Counted from the first letter of the stretch, positions 36,992-49,464 are shown. The stretch is DNA of 55,805 nucleotides from Trichococcus alkaliphilus (GCF_003008695.1 NZ_PXZT01000017.1:1-55805); one strand, 5' to 3'. Program-made: numbers and translations. The notes: generated from the letters alone by a model not told the origin.

Positions 36992-37993
36992 ATGACAGTA
37001 AAAGTTGGTATTAACGGTTTTGGACGTATTGGACGTTTAGCATTCCGCCGTATTCAAGAAGTAGAAGGAATCGAAGTTGTAGCAATCAATGACTTGACTG
37101 ACGCTAAAATGTTAGCTCACTTATTGAAATATGATACAACTCAAGGCAGATTCAATGGTGATGTAGAAGTTAATGACGGATTCTTCACTGTAAACGGAAA
37201 AGACATCAAAGTGTTATCACAACGTAACCCAGCAGATCTTCCATGGGCAGAACTTGGCGTAGAGTTCGTATTGGAATGTACTGGTTTCTTCATGAGCAAA
37301 GCAGGAGCTCAAGCTCACGTTGATGCAGGCGCTAAACGTGTTCTTTTATCTGCTCCAGCTGGTAGCGACGTTAAAACAATCGTTTATAACGTTAACCATA
37401 ACGAATTAAATGCTGAAGATGTTATCGTTTCAGGCGCATCTTGCACAACTAACTGCTTGGCTCCAATGGCTAAAGTATTGAACGACGAATACGGAATCAT
37501 TGAAGGCTTAATGACTACAATCCACGCTTACACTGGCGACCAAAATACTTTGGATGCTCCACATCCTAAAGGTGACTTCCGTCGTGCACGTGCTGCTGCT
37601 GCAAACATCGTTCCTAACACAACTGGTGCTGCTAAAGCTATCGGCGACGTATTGCCTGAATTGAAAGGCAAATTAGATGGAGCTGCTCAACGTGTTCCAG
37701 TTCCAACCGGTTCATTGACTGAATTAGTCACTGTATTGGAAAAAACTGTAACTGTTGAAGAAATCAATGCTGCTATGAAAGCTGCTTCTAACGAGTCTTA
37801 CGGCTACACTGAAGACGAAATCGTTTCAAGCGACATCGTAGGCATCAACTTCGGTTCTTTATTCGATGCTACACAAACTAAAGTAATGACAGTTGGAGAC
37901 AAACAATTAGTTAAAACTGTTGCTTGGTATGACAATGAAATGTCTTACGCTTCACAATTAGTACGTACTTTAGTAGAATTTGCTAGCTTATAA
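36992..37993 (+). CDS. gap: Glyceraldehyde-3-phosphate dehydrogenase, type I
   Basis: Oxidises and phosphorylates glyceraldehyde-3-phosphate to 1,3-bisphosphoglycerate with NAD+. The 333 residues start [15 protein letters not shown] (NAD site) and have the nucleophile C151 in [14 protein letters not shown] and [15 protein letters not shown] at the end. Codon use is sharply biased (mostly GCT, TTA, AAC, GAA), unlike cggR just upstream, showing very high expression. AAGGAGG precedes ATG. A hairpin after it may tune pgk read-through. Confidence 0.99.
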   Translation: MTVKVGINGFGRIGRLAFRRIQEVEGIEVVAINDLTDAKMLAHLLKYDTTQGRFNGDVEVNDGFFTVNGKDIKVLSQRNPADLPWAELGVEFVLECTGFFMSKAGAQAHVDAGAKRVLLSAPAGSDVKTIVYNVNHNELNAEDVIVSGASCTTNCLAPMAKVLNDEYGIIEGLMTTIHAYTGDQNTLDAPHPKGDFRRARAAAANIVPNTTGAAKAIGDVLPELKGKLDGAAQRVPVPTGSLTELVTVLEKTVTVEEINAAMKAASNESYGYTEDEIVSSDIVGINFGSLFDATQTKVMTVGDKQLVKTVAWYDNEMSYASQLVRTLVEFASL

Positions 37994-38040
37994 GATCAAG
38001 TCTTTCATCTAATGAAAGCTGAATCGTAGAAGATAACAAA

Positions 38041-38070
38041 AGCGGGGAGGCAACGCGCTTCCTCGCTTTT
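38041..38070 (+). terminator. Intercistronic hairpin/partial terminator between gap and pgk
   Basis: AGCGGGGAGG (38041-38050) pairs with CTTCCTCGCT (38058-38067) with two wobbles, then T3-C. It lies inside the operon, so it is probably a leaky terminator or an mRNA 3'-end stabiliser giving more gap than pgk transcript. Confidence 0.65.
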
Positions 38071-38103
38071 CTTATGTAGATACACATATCAGGAGGCGAC
38101 GTA

Positions 38104-39294
38104 ATGACAAAGAAAGTTGTAACAGATTTAGATGTAGCTGGAAAAAAAGTATTGGTTCGTGCTGATTTCAATGTTCCCATGAAAGATGGAGCAATCACTA
38201 ACGACAACCGTATCGTTCAAGCTCTTCCTACAATCAACTACTTGATCGAAAATAACGCAAAAGTCATCCTTTTCTCTCACTTAGGAAAAGTAAAAACTGA
38301 AGAAGACAAAGCGAAGTTGAGCTTGAAGCCTGTAGCTGACCGTTTGGCTGAATTGTTGGGCAAAGAAGTCACTTTCGTTCCTGAAACACGCGGAGAAGCT
38401 TTGGAAACTGCTATCGCAGCATTGAAAGACGGAGATGTTTTAGTATTCGAAAACACTCGTTTCGAAGATGTTGACGGCAAAAAAGAAAGCAAAAACGATG
38501 CTGAATTGGGCAAATACTGGGCTAGCCTGGGCGACCTGTTCGTAAACGATGCATTCGGTACGGCTCACCGTGCACATGCTTCCAACGTCGGAATCGCTTC
38601 TAACCTTGAAAGCGCAGCTGGATTCTTGATGGAGAAAGAAATCAAGTTCATCGGCGGAGCTGTTGATGAGCCTGTTCGTCCATTCGTAGCTATCTTAGGC
38701 GGAGCGAAAGTAAGCGACAAAATCGGTGTTATCAAACACTTATTGAACAAAGCCGACAAAGTACTTATCGGCGGCGGTATGGCTTACACATTCATGAAAG
38801 CACAAGGCCTGGAAATCGGTAAATCCTTATTGGAAGCTGATAAAGTTGAATTGGCTAAAGAATTGTTGGAGAGCGCTGGCGACAAATTGATCTTGCCTAT
38901 CGATGCTAAAATGGCACACGAGTTCGGCAACGATGGAGAAATCACAATCGCCAAAAACGAAGCATTCCCTGCTGACCAAATGGCATTGGATATCGGACCT
39001 GCTTCCGTCGAATTGTTCACTAAAGAGCTTGAAGGCGCGAAAACTGTCGTATGGAACGGACCTATGGGTGTGTTCGAATTATCTAACTTTGCTCAAGGAA
39101 CAATCGGTGTCTGCGAAGCAATCGCTAAATTAAGCGATGCTGTAACAATCATCGGCGGCGGAGACTCAGCTGCAGCTGCAATGCAATTAGGCTTTGCTGA
39201 TGATTTCACGCACATCTCAACAGGTGGCGGAGCATCATTGGAATACCTTGAAGGTAAAGAATTACCAGGTGTAGCATCAATTTCTGACAAATAA
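38104..39294 (+). CDS. pgk: Phosphoglycerate kinase
   Basis: Transfers phosphate from 1,3-bisphosphoglycerate to ADP. The 396 residues contain [16 protein letters not shown] (substrate site), [30 protein letters not shown], and the nucleotide-site regions WNGPMGVFE and [10 protein letters not shown]...[13 protein letters not shown]. Strong ribosome site (AGGAGG) and highly biased codons. Third gene of the cggR operon. Confidence 0.99.
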   Translation: MTKKVVTDLDVAGKKVLVRADFNVPMKDGAITNDNRIVQALPTINYLIENNAKVILFSHLGKVKTEEDKAKLSLKPVADRLAELLGKEVTFVPETRGEALETAIAALKDGDVLVFENTRFEDVDGKKESKNDAELGKYWASLGDLFVNDAFGTAHRAHASNVGIASNLESAAGFLMEKEIKFIGGAVDEPVRPFVAILGGAKVSDKIGVIKHLLNKADKVLIGGGMAYTFMKAQGLEIGKSLLEADKVELAKELLESAGDKLILPIDAKMAHEFGNDGEITIAKNEAFPADQMALDIGPASVELFTKELEGAKTVVWNGPMGVFELSNFAQGTIGVCEAIAKLSDAVTIIGGGDSAAAAMQLGFADDFTHISTGGGASLEYLEGKELPGVASISDK

Positions 39295-39309
39295 GCAACC
39301 TATTCTTAA

Positions 39310-40076
<767 letters not shown>

Positions 40077-40077
<1 letters not shown>

Positions 40078-41609
40078 TGAGTAAAACACCGGTAGCAATA
40101 ATTATTTTAGACGGTTTCGGCTGGAGAAACGAAATGATGGGCAATGCGGTTAAGCTAGCAAAGAAACCGAACTTTGACCGTTATTGGAACAATTTTCCGC
40201 ATGCAACGATGCTAGCTTCCGGATTTGCTGTTGGACTGCCTGAAGGTCAAATGGGTAATTCCGAAGTAGGGCATACAAACATTGGTGCCGGACGAGTTGT
40301 CTACCAAAGTTTGACCAGAATCGACAAAGCCATCATCGATGGCGAATTCTTGACGAACGAAGCGCTGGTTGGTGCTTACGATCACGCCAACAATAACGAT
40401 TCTGCTTTGCACCTTTTCGGTCTGCTTTCTGACGGTGGTGTGCACAGTCATATCAACCATATCATTGCTTTGATCAAGAGCGCAAAAGAAAAAGGCGTCA
40501 AAAAACTTTATCTGCATGCTTTCCTTGACGGCCGCGACGTGGATCCTCACGCTGCACCAGGCTACATCGAAACAGTGGAAAAAGCGATGGAAGAAATCGG
40601 ACTTGGCGAAATTGCGACTGTTTCAGGTCGTTACTATGCTATGGACCGTGACAACCGTTGGGAACGTGTGGAATTGGCTTACAACGCAATCGCACACGGC
40701 GAAGGCGAAAAATTTGAATCTGCGCAAGCTGTTGTAGAAGCAAGCTATGCAGATGGCAAAACGGATGAATTTGTATTGCCGACTGTCATCGTCAAAGATG
40801 GCGAACCGATCGGAACTTTGAAAGATAATGATTCCATCATCTTCTTCAACTTCCGCCCGGACCGTGCAATCCAACTTTCAAATGCCTTCACTAACGAAGA
40901 GTGGACGAACTTCGAACGCGGGGAACGCGCTAAAAATGTGAAATTTGTGACGATGACTTCTTACCAAGATACTGTAATCGCGGATATCGCCTTCAAGCCG
41001 ATCCCGATGACAAACGTTCTGGGTGAAGTTCTGGCGCAACACAAACTTTCACAATTGCGTATCGCGGAAACCGAAAAATATCCGCATGTAACTTTCTTCA
41101 TGAACGGCGGACGTCACGAGCCTTTCGAAGGCGAAGGACGCATCCTGATCCCTTCACCGAAAGTTGCAACCTATGATTTGAAACCTGAAATGAGCGCTTA
41201 TGAAGTGGGCGAAGCATTAGTGAAAGAGATCAATGACGACAAATACGACGCCATCATCCTTAACTTTGCGAACCCTGACATGGTAGGCCATTCCGGTATG
41301 TTGGAACCTACAATCAAAGCAATCGAAGCAGTTGACGAGAACCTTGGAGCAGTCGTGGATGCAATCCTTGCAAAAGATGGTTATGCAATCATTTTTGCTG
41401 ACCATGGTAACGCGGATACTATGTCTACCGAAGACGGACAACCGCATACTGCGCACACAACCGTGCCAGTTCCAGTGATTGTAACGAAAAAAGGCGTCAC
41501 GTTGCGCACAGACGGCAAATTGGCCGATGTTGCTCCAACTATGCTTGATTTATTGAACGTAGAAAAACCAGCAGAAATGACAGGCGAATCGCTGATCGTT
41601 AAAGCGTAA
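40077..41609 (+). CDS. gpmI: 2,3-bisphosphoglycerate-independent phosphoglycerate mutase
   Basis: Mn-dependent enzyme of 510 residues interconverting 3- and 2-phosphoglycerate via a phosphoserine. Alkaline-phosphatase-like fold motifs: [10 protein letters not shown] at the start, the nucleophile serine in [38 protein letters not shown], and metal ligands in [12 protein letters not shown] and [10 protein letters not shown]. Overlaps the tpiA stop by 1 bp (TAATG). Last gene before the separate eno promoter. Confidence 0.98.
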
Positions 41610-41626
41610 GCAAAACGGTTCAGCTA

Positions 41627-41655
41627 TTGCATAAAGTAAGAAAATTGTCTAAAAT
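41627..41655 (+). promoter_or_regulatory. Separate promoter of eno
   Basis: TTGCAT (41627-41632), a 17-bp spacer and TAAAAT (41650-41655), 49 bp upstream of eno. eno can therefore be transcribed independently of cggR control. No terminator is seen between gpmI and eno. Confidence 0.75.
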
Positions 41656-41676
41656 GATACTTGGTAACACAAGTAA

Positions 41677-43002
<1,326 letters not shown>

Positions 43003-43020
43003 TTTTAATTGATTAACAGG

Positions 43021-43116
43021 AAGACAGCTGCTTGGAACACTGTCTTCACATAAAGACCGTCTGGAACAACCAGATGCGAAAGAAAGTCCGGCGCTTGGAA
43101 CGCCGGACTTTTTTTG
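43021..43116 (+). terminator. enolase 3' region: three hairpins, the last a terminator
   Basis: GAAGACAG/CTGTCTTC (about 43020-43047), TCTGG/CCAGA (43060-43074) and the terminator AGTCCGGCG/CGCCGGACT (43085-43109) with T8. All three loops contain GGAAC. The last is a clear Rho-independent terminator; the first two may protect the 3' end. Confidence 0.8.
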
Positions 43117-43260
43117 TTTTCCAAACCTTTAATGTTCGGATTTAAGGCGAAAAAGTTGGATTGAGTTCCAATATAATCATAATTTTGAGGTTTGTTCCTA
43201 ACATCCGCATGTAATTATTTTTGAGAAATAGGCATTTTCGCTTTCATTCGCCGCGGAATC

Positions 43261-43269
43261 TGCTATAAT
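43261..43269 (+). promoter_or_regulatory. Extended -10 promoter of serC-serA
   Basis: TGCTATAAT, a perfect extended -10 element, 57 bp before serC. The 210-bp stretch before it shows no T-box core or riboswitch that I recognise. Confidence 0.65.
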
Positions 43270-43326
43270 AAGATTAAATTATTATTAATAATTAATGAGG
43301 ACAATTGATAAGGGGGAGACAAAAGG

Positions 43327-44412
43327 ATGAAAAGAGCAAGAAATTTTTCCGCTGGTCCAGCAATACTACCAGAATCAGTCTTAGAGAAAGTACAGAGTGA
43401 AATGCTATCCTACAGAGATAGTGGCATGTCAGTTATGGAGATGAGTCACCGCTCCTCCTTGTTCGAAGAGATCATTTCAGACGCAGAGCAATTATTAAGG
43501 GAATTGATGAATATCCCTGAAGGCTATAAAGTCTTGTTCTTGCAAGGTGGCGCAAGCCTGCAGTTCTCCATGATTCCGATGAATCTTGGAAAAGGCGGCA
43601 AAGTCGGTTACATCAACTCCGGATCATGGGCTAAGAAAGCCATCTCTGAAGCTAAAATCTTAAAAGTACCGAATATGGAAGTATTGGCTAGTTCCGAAGA
43701 GGATAATTTCACTTACATTCCTGAAATTCCGGAAACAGACGAAGCCTACGATTACATCCACATCACAACAAACAACACAATCGAAGGTACAGCTTTCCAA
43801 ACAATCCCTCGTTTCGTGAATGCACCGATCGTTGCCGATATGTCTTCCAACATTTTGTCCAACCGTTACGATGTCAATGACTTCGGTTTGATCTATGCTG
43901 GCGCACAAAAAAATATTGGGCCTGCAGGATTGACGATCGTGATCGTGAAAGAAGATCTGATCCAGACCGAGAATAAATTGCCAAGCATGCTTGATTACCG
44001 TACACACATCAAAAATGATTCGTTATATAACACACCACCAAGCTTCTCCATCTACGTAGCAAAACTGGTCTTCGAATGGTTGAAGGATCTGGGCGGCGTG
44101 GAAGCGATGACGAAAATGAATGAAGAAAAAGCAGGCTTACTGTACCGCACAATCGAAGAATCAGACTTGTTCTCTTCCCCTGTTGCAGTCAAATCCCGTT
44201 CATTGACGAATATCCCATTCGTTACCGGAAACAAAGACTTGGATGCGAAGTTCGTCAAAGAAGCAACAGCACTAGGCTTCCTGAACTTGAAAGGCCACCG
44301 TTCCGTTGGCGGTATGCGCGCAAGTATCTACAATGCATTCCCTTATGAAGGCGTGAAAGAATTAACAGAATTTATGAAAGCTTTTGAAGCTAAAGAAGGG
44401 AAATTCAAATAA
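43327..44412 (+). CDS. serC: Phosphoserine aminotransferase
   Basis: PLP enzyme of 361 residues making 3-phosphoserine from 3-phosphohydroxypyruvate and glutamate. It begins [16 protein letters not shown], a family hallmark. The PLP lysine is in [16 protein letters not shown], and [19 protein letters not shown] is the C-terminal substrate motif. GGGGGAG precedes ATG. It overlaps serA by 1 bp, and both lie directly downstream of eno, so precursor 3-phosphoglycerate is made by the neighbouring glycolytic genes. Confidence 0.97.
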   Translation: MKRARNFSAGPAILPESVLEKVQSEMLSYRDSGMSVMEMSHRSSLFEEIISDAEQLLRELMNIPEGYKVLFLQGGASLQFSMIPMNLGKGGKVGYINSGSWAKKAISEAKILKVPNMEVLASSEEDNFTYIPEIPETDEAYDYIHITTNNTIEGTAFQTIPRFVNAPIVADMSSNILSNRYDVNDFGLIYAGAQKNIGPAGLTIVIVKEDLIQTENKLPSMLDYRTHIKNDSLYNTPPSFSIYVAKLVFEWLKDLGGVEAMTKMNEEKAGLLYRTIEESDLFSSPVAVKSRSLTNIPFVTGNKDLDAKFVKEATALGFLNLKGHRSVGGMRASIYNAFPYEGVKELTEFMKAFEAKEGKFK

Positions 44413-45581
44413 TGTTCGAGATTAAAACTTACAATGCGATTGCTCCAGAAGGCTTAAATTTACTGAACGCAGATCAATTCGTCCTTAACTCAGGCGCAAA
44501 TCCTGACGGCATCATCCTGCGCAGCGAAAAACTGCATGGCATGGAATTCCCTGAAAGTCTAAAAGGCATCGCTCGTGCCGGCGCAGGCGTCAACAATGTA
44601 CCGGTTGAAGAATGTTCCGAAGCAGGCGTGGTTGTCTTCAATACGCCTGGTGCGAATGCAAATGCGGTTAAAGAACTTGTTTTGGCTGCTATGATCATGG
44701 CTGCCCGTCCGATCAAAGAAGGAATGGAATGGGTCCAAACATTAAGCGGTGACGATGTAGAGAAGCAAGTTGAAAAAGGCAAGAGCCAATTTGCGGGGAC
44801 AGAAATCTCCGGAAAAACATTGGGTGTCATCGGCCTTGGTGCTATCGGCGCGATGTTGGCCAATGACGGATTCCGTCTAGGCATGGAAGTCATCGGTTAT
44901 GACCCGTATGTTTCTGTGGAAACAGCATGGAACATCAACCGTCGTGTCCAAAAAGCCTCTTCAATCGCTGAAGTATTGGCAAAAGCGGACTACATTTCGA
45001 TTCACGTACCTGTCAACGCCGAAACAAAAGGTATGGTTGATGCAGCCTTCCTGGCTCAAATGAAAGACAACGCTGTTCTTTTGAACTTTGCCCGCGGCGA
45101 ATTGGTCAACACGGCTGATATGTTGGCAGCATTGAAAGAAAAGAGCATCCGCAAATACGTAACGGATTTCGCTGATGAAGCTTTGCTTCACAACGATGCT
45201 ATCATTGTATTGCCTCACTTAGGAGCTTCTACAGAAGAAGCTGAAGTGAACTGCGCAATCATGGCAGCCCAAACATTGAAATACTTCCTGGAAACAGGGA
45301 ACATCGTGAATTCCGTGAACTTCCCAGGAGTCGATATCGCGATGCAATCACCGATCCGTTTGACGATCATCAACAAGAACATCCCGAACATGGTCGGCCA
45401 AATTTCTTCCGGCTTGGCTAAATACTTTATCAACATCGAAGATATCCTGAACCGCAGCCGTGGCAACTATGCCTACACTGTCATCGATATCGCCGAAACA
45501 GATGAAGCAGTACTGGCTGAAGTTGTCGAAAATTTCAAAAAAATCGACGGCATCGTAAACGTCCGCGTCATCAGAAGATAA
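44412..45581 (+). CDS. serA: D-3-phosphoglycerate dehydrogenase (short, ACT-containing)
   Basis: First step of serine synthesis, oxidising 3-phosphoglycerate with NAD+. The 389-residue form has a substrate domain (ARAGAGVNNVPVEECSEAGVVVFNTPGANANAVKELVLAAM), a Rossmann domain (GKTLGVIGLGAIGAMLAN) and the catalytic histidine region VLPHLGASTEEAE. A C-terminal ACT domain of about 70 residues follows (MVGQISSGLAKY...GIVNVRVIRR), predicting serine feedback. No serB is adjacent. Confidence 0.95.
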   Translation: MFEIKTYNAIAPEGLNLLNADQFVLNSGANPDGIILRSEKLHGMEFPESLKGIARAGAGVNNVPVEECSEAGVVVFNTPGANANAVKELVLAAMIMAARPIKEGMEWVQTLSGDDVEKQVEKGKSQFAGTEISGKTLGVIGLGAIGAMLANDGFRLGMEVIGYDPYVSVETAWNINRRVQKASSIAEVLAKADYISIHVPVNAETKGMVDAAFLAQMKDNAVLLNFARGELVNTADMLAALKEKSIRKYVTDFADEALLHNDAIIVLPHLGASTEEAEVNCAIMAAQTLKYFLETGNIVNSVNFPGVDIAMQSPIRLTIINKNIPNMVGQISSGLAKYFINIEDILNRSRGNYAYTVIDIAETDEAVLAEVVENFKKIDGIVNVRVIRR

Positions 45582-45590
45582 GAGTGCGAT

Positions 45591-45689
45591 GATTCGCGTT
45601 TAGACACCCGTACGTTGGAGAAACCAGCTGCCGTTCACCTCTTTTGTGGACGACAGCTGGTTTCGAAACGGTAGTGGTGTCTGCGAATC
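45591..45689. repeat. 99-bp nested inverted repeat (MITE-like or structured RNA)
   Basis: Successive arms pair around one centre: GATTCGC/GCGAATC (45591-45597/45683-45689), AGACACC/GGTGTCT (45602-45608/45676-45682), GAAACCAGCTG/CAGCTGGTTTC (45620-45630/45654-45664) and GTTCAC/GTGGAC (45633-45638/45646-45651). No T-run follows, so it is not an ordinary terminator, though it could end the serCA transcript. No target-site duplication is obvious. Confidence 0.6.
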
Positions 45690-45758
45690 AGAACACGTTT
45701 CAAAAAGAGTGTGAGGGATCCCATTTTAAAAGTGTGACATCCCACTAAAAAGCACGGT

Positions 45759-45815
45759 AAAAGCGTTCGGACTGTTCCCTCCAGTGGAGGTGAGCGGGTC
45801 CGGGCGCTTTTCTTT
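45759..45815 (+). terminator. Terminator-like hairpin upstream of secG
   Basis: AAAAGCG and CGGAC (45759-45772) pair with GTCCG and CGCTTTT (45798-45811), enclosing a small CCTCC/GGAGG hairpin, with more T residues after. It may end read-through from serCA. The preceding 45700-45758 holds two imperfect direct repeats with the cores GTGTGAGGGATCCCA and GTGTGACATCCCA. Confidence 0.7.
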
Positions 45816-45890
45816 TCTGAAATTGCTAGCAAAACCCTATAGTTTGTGCTAAAGTTAGTAGTAGAAAATTATTATAGGGAGGTCCATCCT

Positions 45891-46130
45891 TTGTCATTAT
45901 ACGATGTACTATTAACGGCCCTGTTGGTTGTTTCTGTGCTGTTGATCATTGTTGTGCTGATGCAGCCATCAAAAACAAATGCAGCCAGCACACTTACAGG
46001 TGGAGCGGAGCAATTATTCGGCAAACAAAAGGCAAGAGGCTTTGAAGCAGTATTGCGTCAGATCACAGTCGTTCTGGGAGCACTGTTCATCCTGATCGCC
46101 CTAGCTTTAACCTATCTATCCTCAAATTAA
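45891..46130 (+). CDS. secG: Preprotein translocase subunit SecG
   Basis: A 79-residue SecYEG channel subunit with two membrane helices (LLTALLVVSVLLIIVVLMQPSK; AVLRQITVVLGALFILIALALTYL) and the conserved loop GGAEQLFGKQKARGFEAVL. TTG 45891 is the start: GGGAGG lies 8 nt upstream and the product begins MSLYDVLLTALL. In-frame codons from 45846 have no ribosome site. The secG-est-rnr-smpB order is common in Firmicutes. Confidence 0.95.
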   Translation: MSLYDVLLTALLVVSVLLIIVVLMQPSKTNAASTLTGGAEQLFGKQKARGFEAVLRQITVVLGALFILIALALTYLSSN

Positions 46131-46139
46131 CTATTGCAG

Positions 46140-46173
46140 GCAGAAACCACATTTCCGGGTTCTGCTTTTTTTT
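46140..46173 (+). terminator. Terminator of secG
   Basis: GCAGAA plus CC (46140-46148) pairs with GG plus TTCTGC (46157-46165), with one mismatch, followed by T8. Confidence 0.8.
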
Positions 46174-46311
46174 CGCCTGAAAAGAGAGCTAGTCGAAATT
46201 ATGCGGCGAAGCTTATGAATTGCTAAAAAATTTCGTCCGCAAATATCTGATATATTAGGAAAAAAGCTGTAAATACAGTAAAATGAAGATGAACGAGTTG
46301 GGAGGAATTTT

Positions 46312-47070
46312 ATGAAAGCAATCAATTTACCAGAACCCTTTTTCTTCGAAGCTGGTCCGCGCGCCGTCCTTTTGCTGCATGCCTATACCGGCAGCGCAAA
46401 TGATGTGCGTTTGTTGGGACGCTTTTTGGAACGGAACGGGTATACTGTATATGCACCGAATTTTACGGGGCATGCGACCGGCCGTTTTGAGGACATCCTT
46501 GATTTGGGAGGGCCGGATGTCTGGTTCGCTGATGCCATGCGCGCAAAAGAAGAACTGATGGAAAAGGGCTACGATCAGCTTGCCGTATTCGGGTTGTCAA
46601 TGGGCGGCATTATGGCGACAAGAGCCATCGAAACCGGCGGATTCATCGGAGGAGGCTCCTTCAATTCACCGATCATCAGTTTTGAGGAATCGCGGGTGCC
46701 GATCAGTTTTATGCATTTCGCCAAGCTGGCGAAAAAGAAACTTGGCATGGCAAATCTGGAAATCGAGCACGAACTGGCGTTGATGAAGCCAAAATTGAAT
46801 GCCCAGCTTGCCCAAATTGATGAGTTTACGGAACTGATCAAGGCGAATCTTGCCGACATCACCGTTCCCTATTACATCGCGCAATCCGGCAAGGATGAAA
46901 TGATCAGCGCTGACTGCGGGAAATTGTTGGCGGACCGCATCCAAGATGCTGAAGTGGATTATCATTTCTTCCCGGAAGCAACGCATGTCATCACCGTTGG
47001 GAAAGACAGAAACGTATTTGAAGAAACAGTATTGGCATTTTTGAACCGACTAAATTGGAATGAGGGATAA
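46312..47070 (+). CDS. est: Carboxylesterase (Est30-like alpha/beta hydrolase)
   Basis: A 252-residue cytoplasmic serine esterase acting on short acyl esters. LLHAYTGSANDVR forms the oxyanion side. The nucleophile elbow is GLSMGG (about residue 95), the likely acid is Asp in GKDEMI and the likely base is His in ATHVITVGKDR. The family partner of secG and rnr in many Firmicutes; the physiological substrate is unknown. GGGAGG precedes ATG. Confidence 0.9.
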   Translation: MKAINLPEPFFFEAGPRAVLLLHAYTGSANDVRLLGRFLERNGYTVYAPNFTGHATGRFEDILDLGGPDVWFADAMRAKEELMEKGYDQLAVFGLSMGGIMATRAIETGGFIGGGSFNSPIISFEESRVPISFMHFAKLAKKKLGMANLEIEHELALMKPKLNAQLAQIDEFTELIKANLADITVPYYIAQSGKDEMISADCGKLLADRIQDAEVDYHFFPEATHVITVGKDRNVFEETVLAFLNRLNWNEG

Positions 47071-47072
47071 GT

Positions 47073-49439
47073 ATGAGAAAGATAGATCAGATCCAAATTG
47101 ACGTTCTTGCCTATTTTCAGGAGCATGCCGCAAAGAGCATGACGTTGAAGGAAGTAAGTGAAGCGTTGGGCTACACGGATTCCGAAGAATTCAAAGCATT
47201 GGTCAAAGTCTTTGCACAGTTGGAAGAAAGAGGCATCCTGTTGCTGAATAAGACCGGACAATTCCGTCTGAAAGTGCAAAGCGCCACTTTGACAGGTACT
47301 TTCCGCAGCAATGATCGCGGCTTTGGCTTTGTTACGGTCGATCCGAACGAAAGTGACCTCTTTGTCCCGCGCGGCAGAACCGGCAGCGCGATGGACGGCG
47401 ATACGGTCGAGGTGAAGATTACCCGTGAGGCGGAGCCTTGGAATGACAAAGGAGTCGAAGCCGAGGTAACAGCTGTTCTGACGCGCAAATCGAATCAGGT
47501 TGTAGGCGAATTTGTTCCTTACGATTCCGATCGCCGTGAAGAGACCGGCTTCTTGGGGTTCGTTGTCCCGCAAGATACGAAAATCAACAGTATCGTTGTC
47601 TACATCAAACCGGAAGGCATCCATCCTGTTGAAGGCAGTGTCTGTCTGGTGGAAATCACCAGCTATCCGACACCTGAGAATCCGGTCAAGATGGAAGGGT
47701 TGGTCACGAAAGAAATTGGCCACAAAGATGCACCAGGCGTTGATATTCTTGCCATTCTTTATAAGTTCGGCATTCCTTCCGAATTCCCGGAAGATGTGTT
47801 GGCCCAGGCTGAAAGTATTCCATTGGAGATTCCAGCCGAGGCGTTGGAAGGCAGACGTGATTTGCGTTCGGAACAGATCGTCACGATCGATGGCGCTGAC
47901 GCCAAAGACTTGGATGATGCGATTTCCTTGAAGAAACTAGAAAATGGCAATTATCTGCTGGGCGTTCACATCGCGGATGTTTCCTACTATGTGACGGAGA
48001 ATTCCCCGATCGATCGCGAAGCCTATGAGCGCGGCACCAGTGTCTATTTGACGGACCGTGTCGTGCCGATGTTGCCTCAGAAATTATCGAACGGCATCTG
48101 TTCCTTGTTGCCGCATGAAGACCGTTTGACGATGTCTTGTGAAATGGAATTGGATGCGGATGGGGAAGTGGTCGCCTATGATATTTTCCCGAGCATCATC
48201 GAGTCAAAACAACGGATGACTTATTCCGATGTCAATGCGATTTTGACGGACCACGACAAGAAACTGCGCGAAAAATACAGCGATTTTGTGCCGATGTTCG
48301 AAGAAATGGCCATCCTGCATGAGATCCTCCTGAAGAAACGCCAAAAACGCGGCGCCATCGATTTCGAATCCGATGAAGCGAAAATCATCGTGGACGAAAA
48401 CGGGCACCCGTTGGACATCTATGTGACGGATCGCGGTGTCGGCGAGCGCCTCATCGAGTCCTTCATGTTGAGCGCGAATGAAACGATCGCCCATCATTTC
48501 ACGAAGGCGAACTTGCCGTTCATCTACCGGATCCACGATCAACCGGACCCGACCAAAATGATGCGCTTCCTGGAATTCGTGACGACGTTCGGAATTCTGG
48601 TGAGCGGAACGCATGAAAACGTCAAGCCGAAGCAATTGCAGGCAGTTTTGGCGAAAGTCAAGGACGAACCATATGAAGCCGTTGTTTCGACCACACTGTT
48701 GCGCAGCATGCAGCAAGCGAAATATGATGCTGTACCGGTCGGCCACTATGGTTTGGCTGCGAAAGATTATACCCATTTCACTTCACCGATCAGAAGATAT
48801 CCCGATTTGATTGTCCACCGCTTGATCCGCACGTATGGAAAAGGCGTCGTCGATCCGAAGTTGGTTGAGAAATGGAAAGGGCAATTGCCGGATATCGCCG
48901 TTCAGAGTTCGCAGATGGAACGCCGCTCGGTTGATGCGGAACGCGAAACTGAATCGCTCAAGAAGGCAGAGTTCATGATGGACAAAATCGGCCAAGAGTT
49001 CGAGGGCGTCATCAGTTCCGTCACGAAATTCGGCATCTTTGTACAGTTGCCCAACACAGTGGAGGGTCTCGTGCACATCTCGAAAATGACGGAAGATTAT
49101 TTCAACTACATCGAAAGCCATCTGCTTCTGATGGGTGAACGCACCGGCGTTATCTATCGTATCGGCCAAAAGGTCAAAATAAAAGTAGAAAATTCGGATC
49201 CTGTCACGCGCGCTATCGATTTCTCGCTGGTCATCGACAAGGAAAAGACCCAGAGCCAGAGCGACCAGGATCTGGTCAAACAGATCCGCTCGAAGATTCC
49301 GAAGGGCAAAAAACGGAAACCGGGCCAATCCGATCGCGACAGCGGACCTCGCAAAAAGACCGAAAAAGGAAAAGAGCCGTTCTATTCCCGTCCAGGTAAA
49401 AAAGCCAAAGGGAAAAAGGAAAGAGGCAAAAAGAAGTAA
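47073..49439 (+). CDS. rnr: Ribonuclease R
   Basis: Processive 3'-5' exoribonuclease of 788 residues that degrades structured RNA and works with SmpB/tmRNA in trans-translation. Order: N-terminal helix-turn-helix (about 1-65), cold-shock domains (TLTGTFRSNDRGFGFVTVD), the RNB catalytic domain with the Mg-binding aspartates in TIDGADAKDLDDAISL, HYGLAAKDYTHFTSPIRRYPDL, an S1 domain (about 630-715, FEGVISSVTKFGIFVQL) and a very basic Lys-rich tail of about 60 residues. Starts 2 nt after est. Confidence 0.97.
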   Translation: MRKIDQIQIDVLAYFQEHAAKSMTLKEVSEALGYTDSEEFKALVKVFAQLEERGILLLNKTGQFRLKVQSATLTGTFRSNDRGFGFVTVDPNESDLFVPRGRTGSAMDGDTVEVKITREAEPWNDKGVEAEVTAVLTRKSNQVVGEFVPYDSDRREETGFLGFVVPQDTKINSIVVYIKPEGIHPVEGSVCLVEITSYPTPENPVKMEGLVTKEIGHKDAPGVDILAILYKFGIPSEFPEDVLAQAESIPLEIPAEALEGRRDLRSEQIVTIDGADAKDLDDAISLKKLENGNYLLGVHIADVSYYVTENSPIDREAYERGTSVYLTDRVVPMLPQKLSNGICSLLPHEDRLTMSCEMELDADGEVVAYDIFPSIIESKQRMTYSDVNAILTDHDKKLREKYSDFVPMFEEMAILHEILLKKRQKRGAIDFESDEAKIIVDENGHPLDIYVTDRGVGERLIESFMLSANETIAHHFTKANLPFIYRIHDQPDPTKMMRFLEFVTTFGILVSGTHENVKPKQLQAVLAKVKDEPYEAVVSTTLLRSMQQAKYDAVPVGHYGLAAKDYTHFTSPIRRYPDLIVHRLIRTYGKGVVDPKLVEKWKGQLPDIAVQSSQMERRSVDAERETESLKKAEFMMDKIGQEFEGVISSVTKFGIFVQLPNTVEGLVHISKMTEDYFNYIESHLLLMGERTGVIYRIGQKVKIKVENSDPVTRAIDFSLVIDKEKTQSQSDQDLVKQIRSKIPKGKKRKPGQSDRDSGPRKKTEKGKEPFYSRPGKKAKGKKERGKKK

Positions 49440-49464
49440 GCTAACGAAATGAAGGTGTCCGACT

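Noticed and set aside
43117-43326. T-box or riboswitch upstream of serC
   Set aside because: No AGGGTGGNACCGCG core, specifier stem or terminator pair was found.
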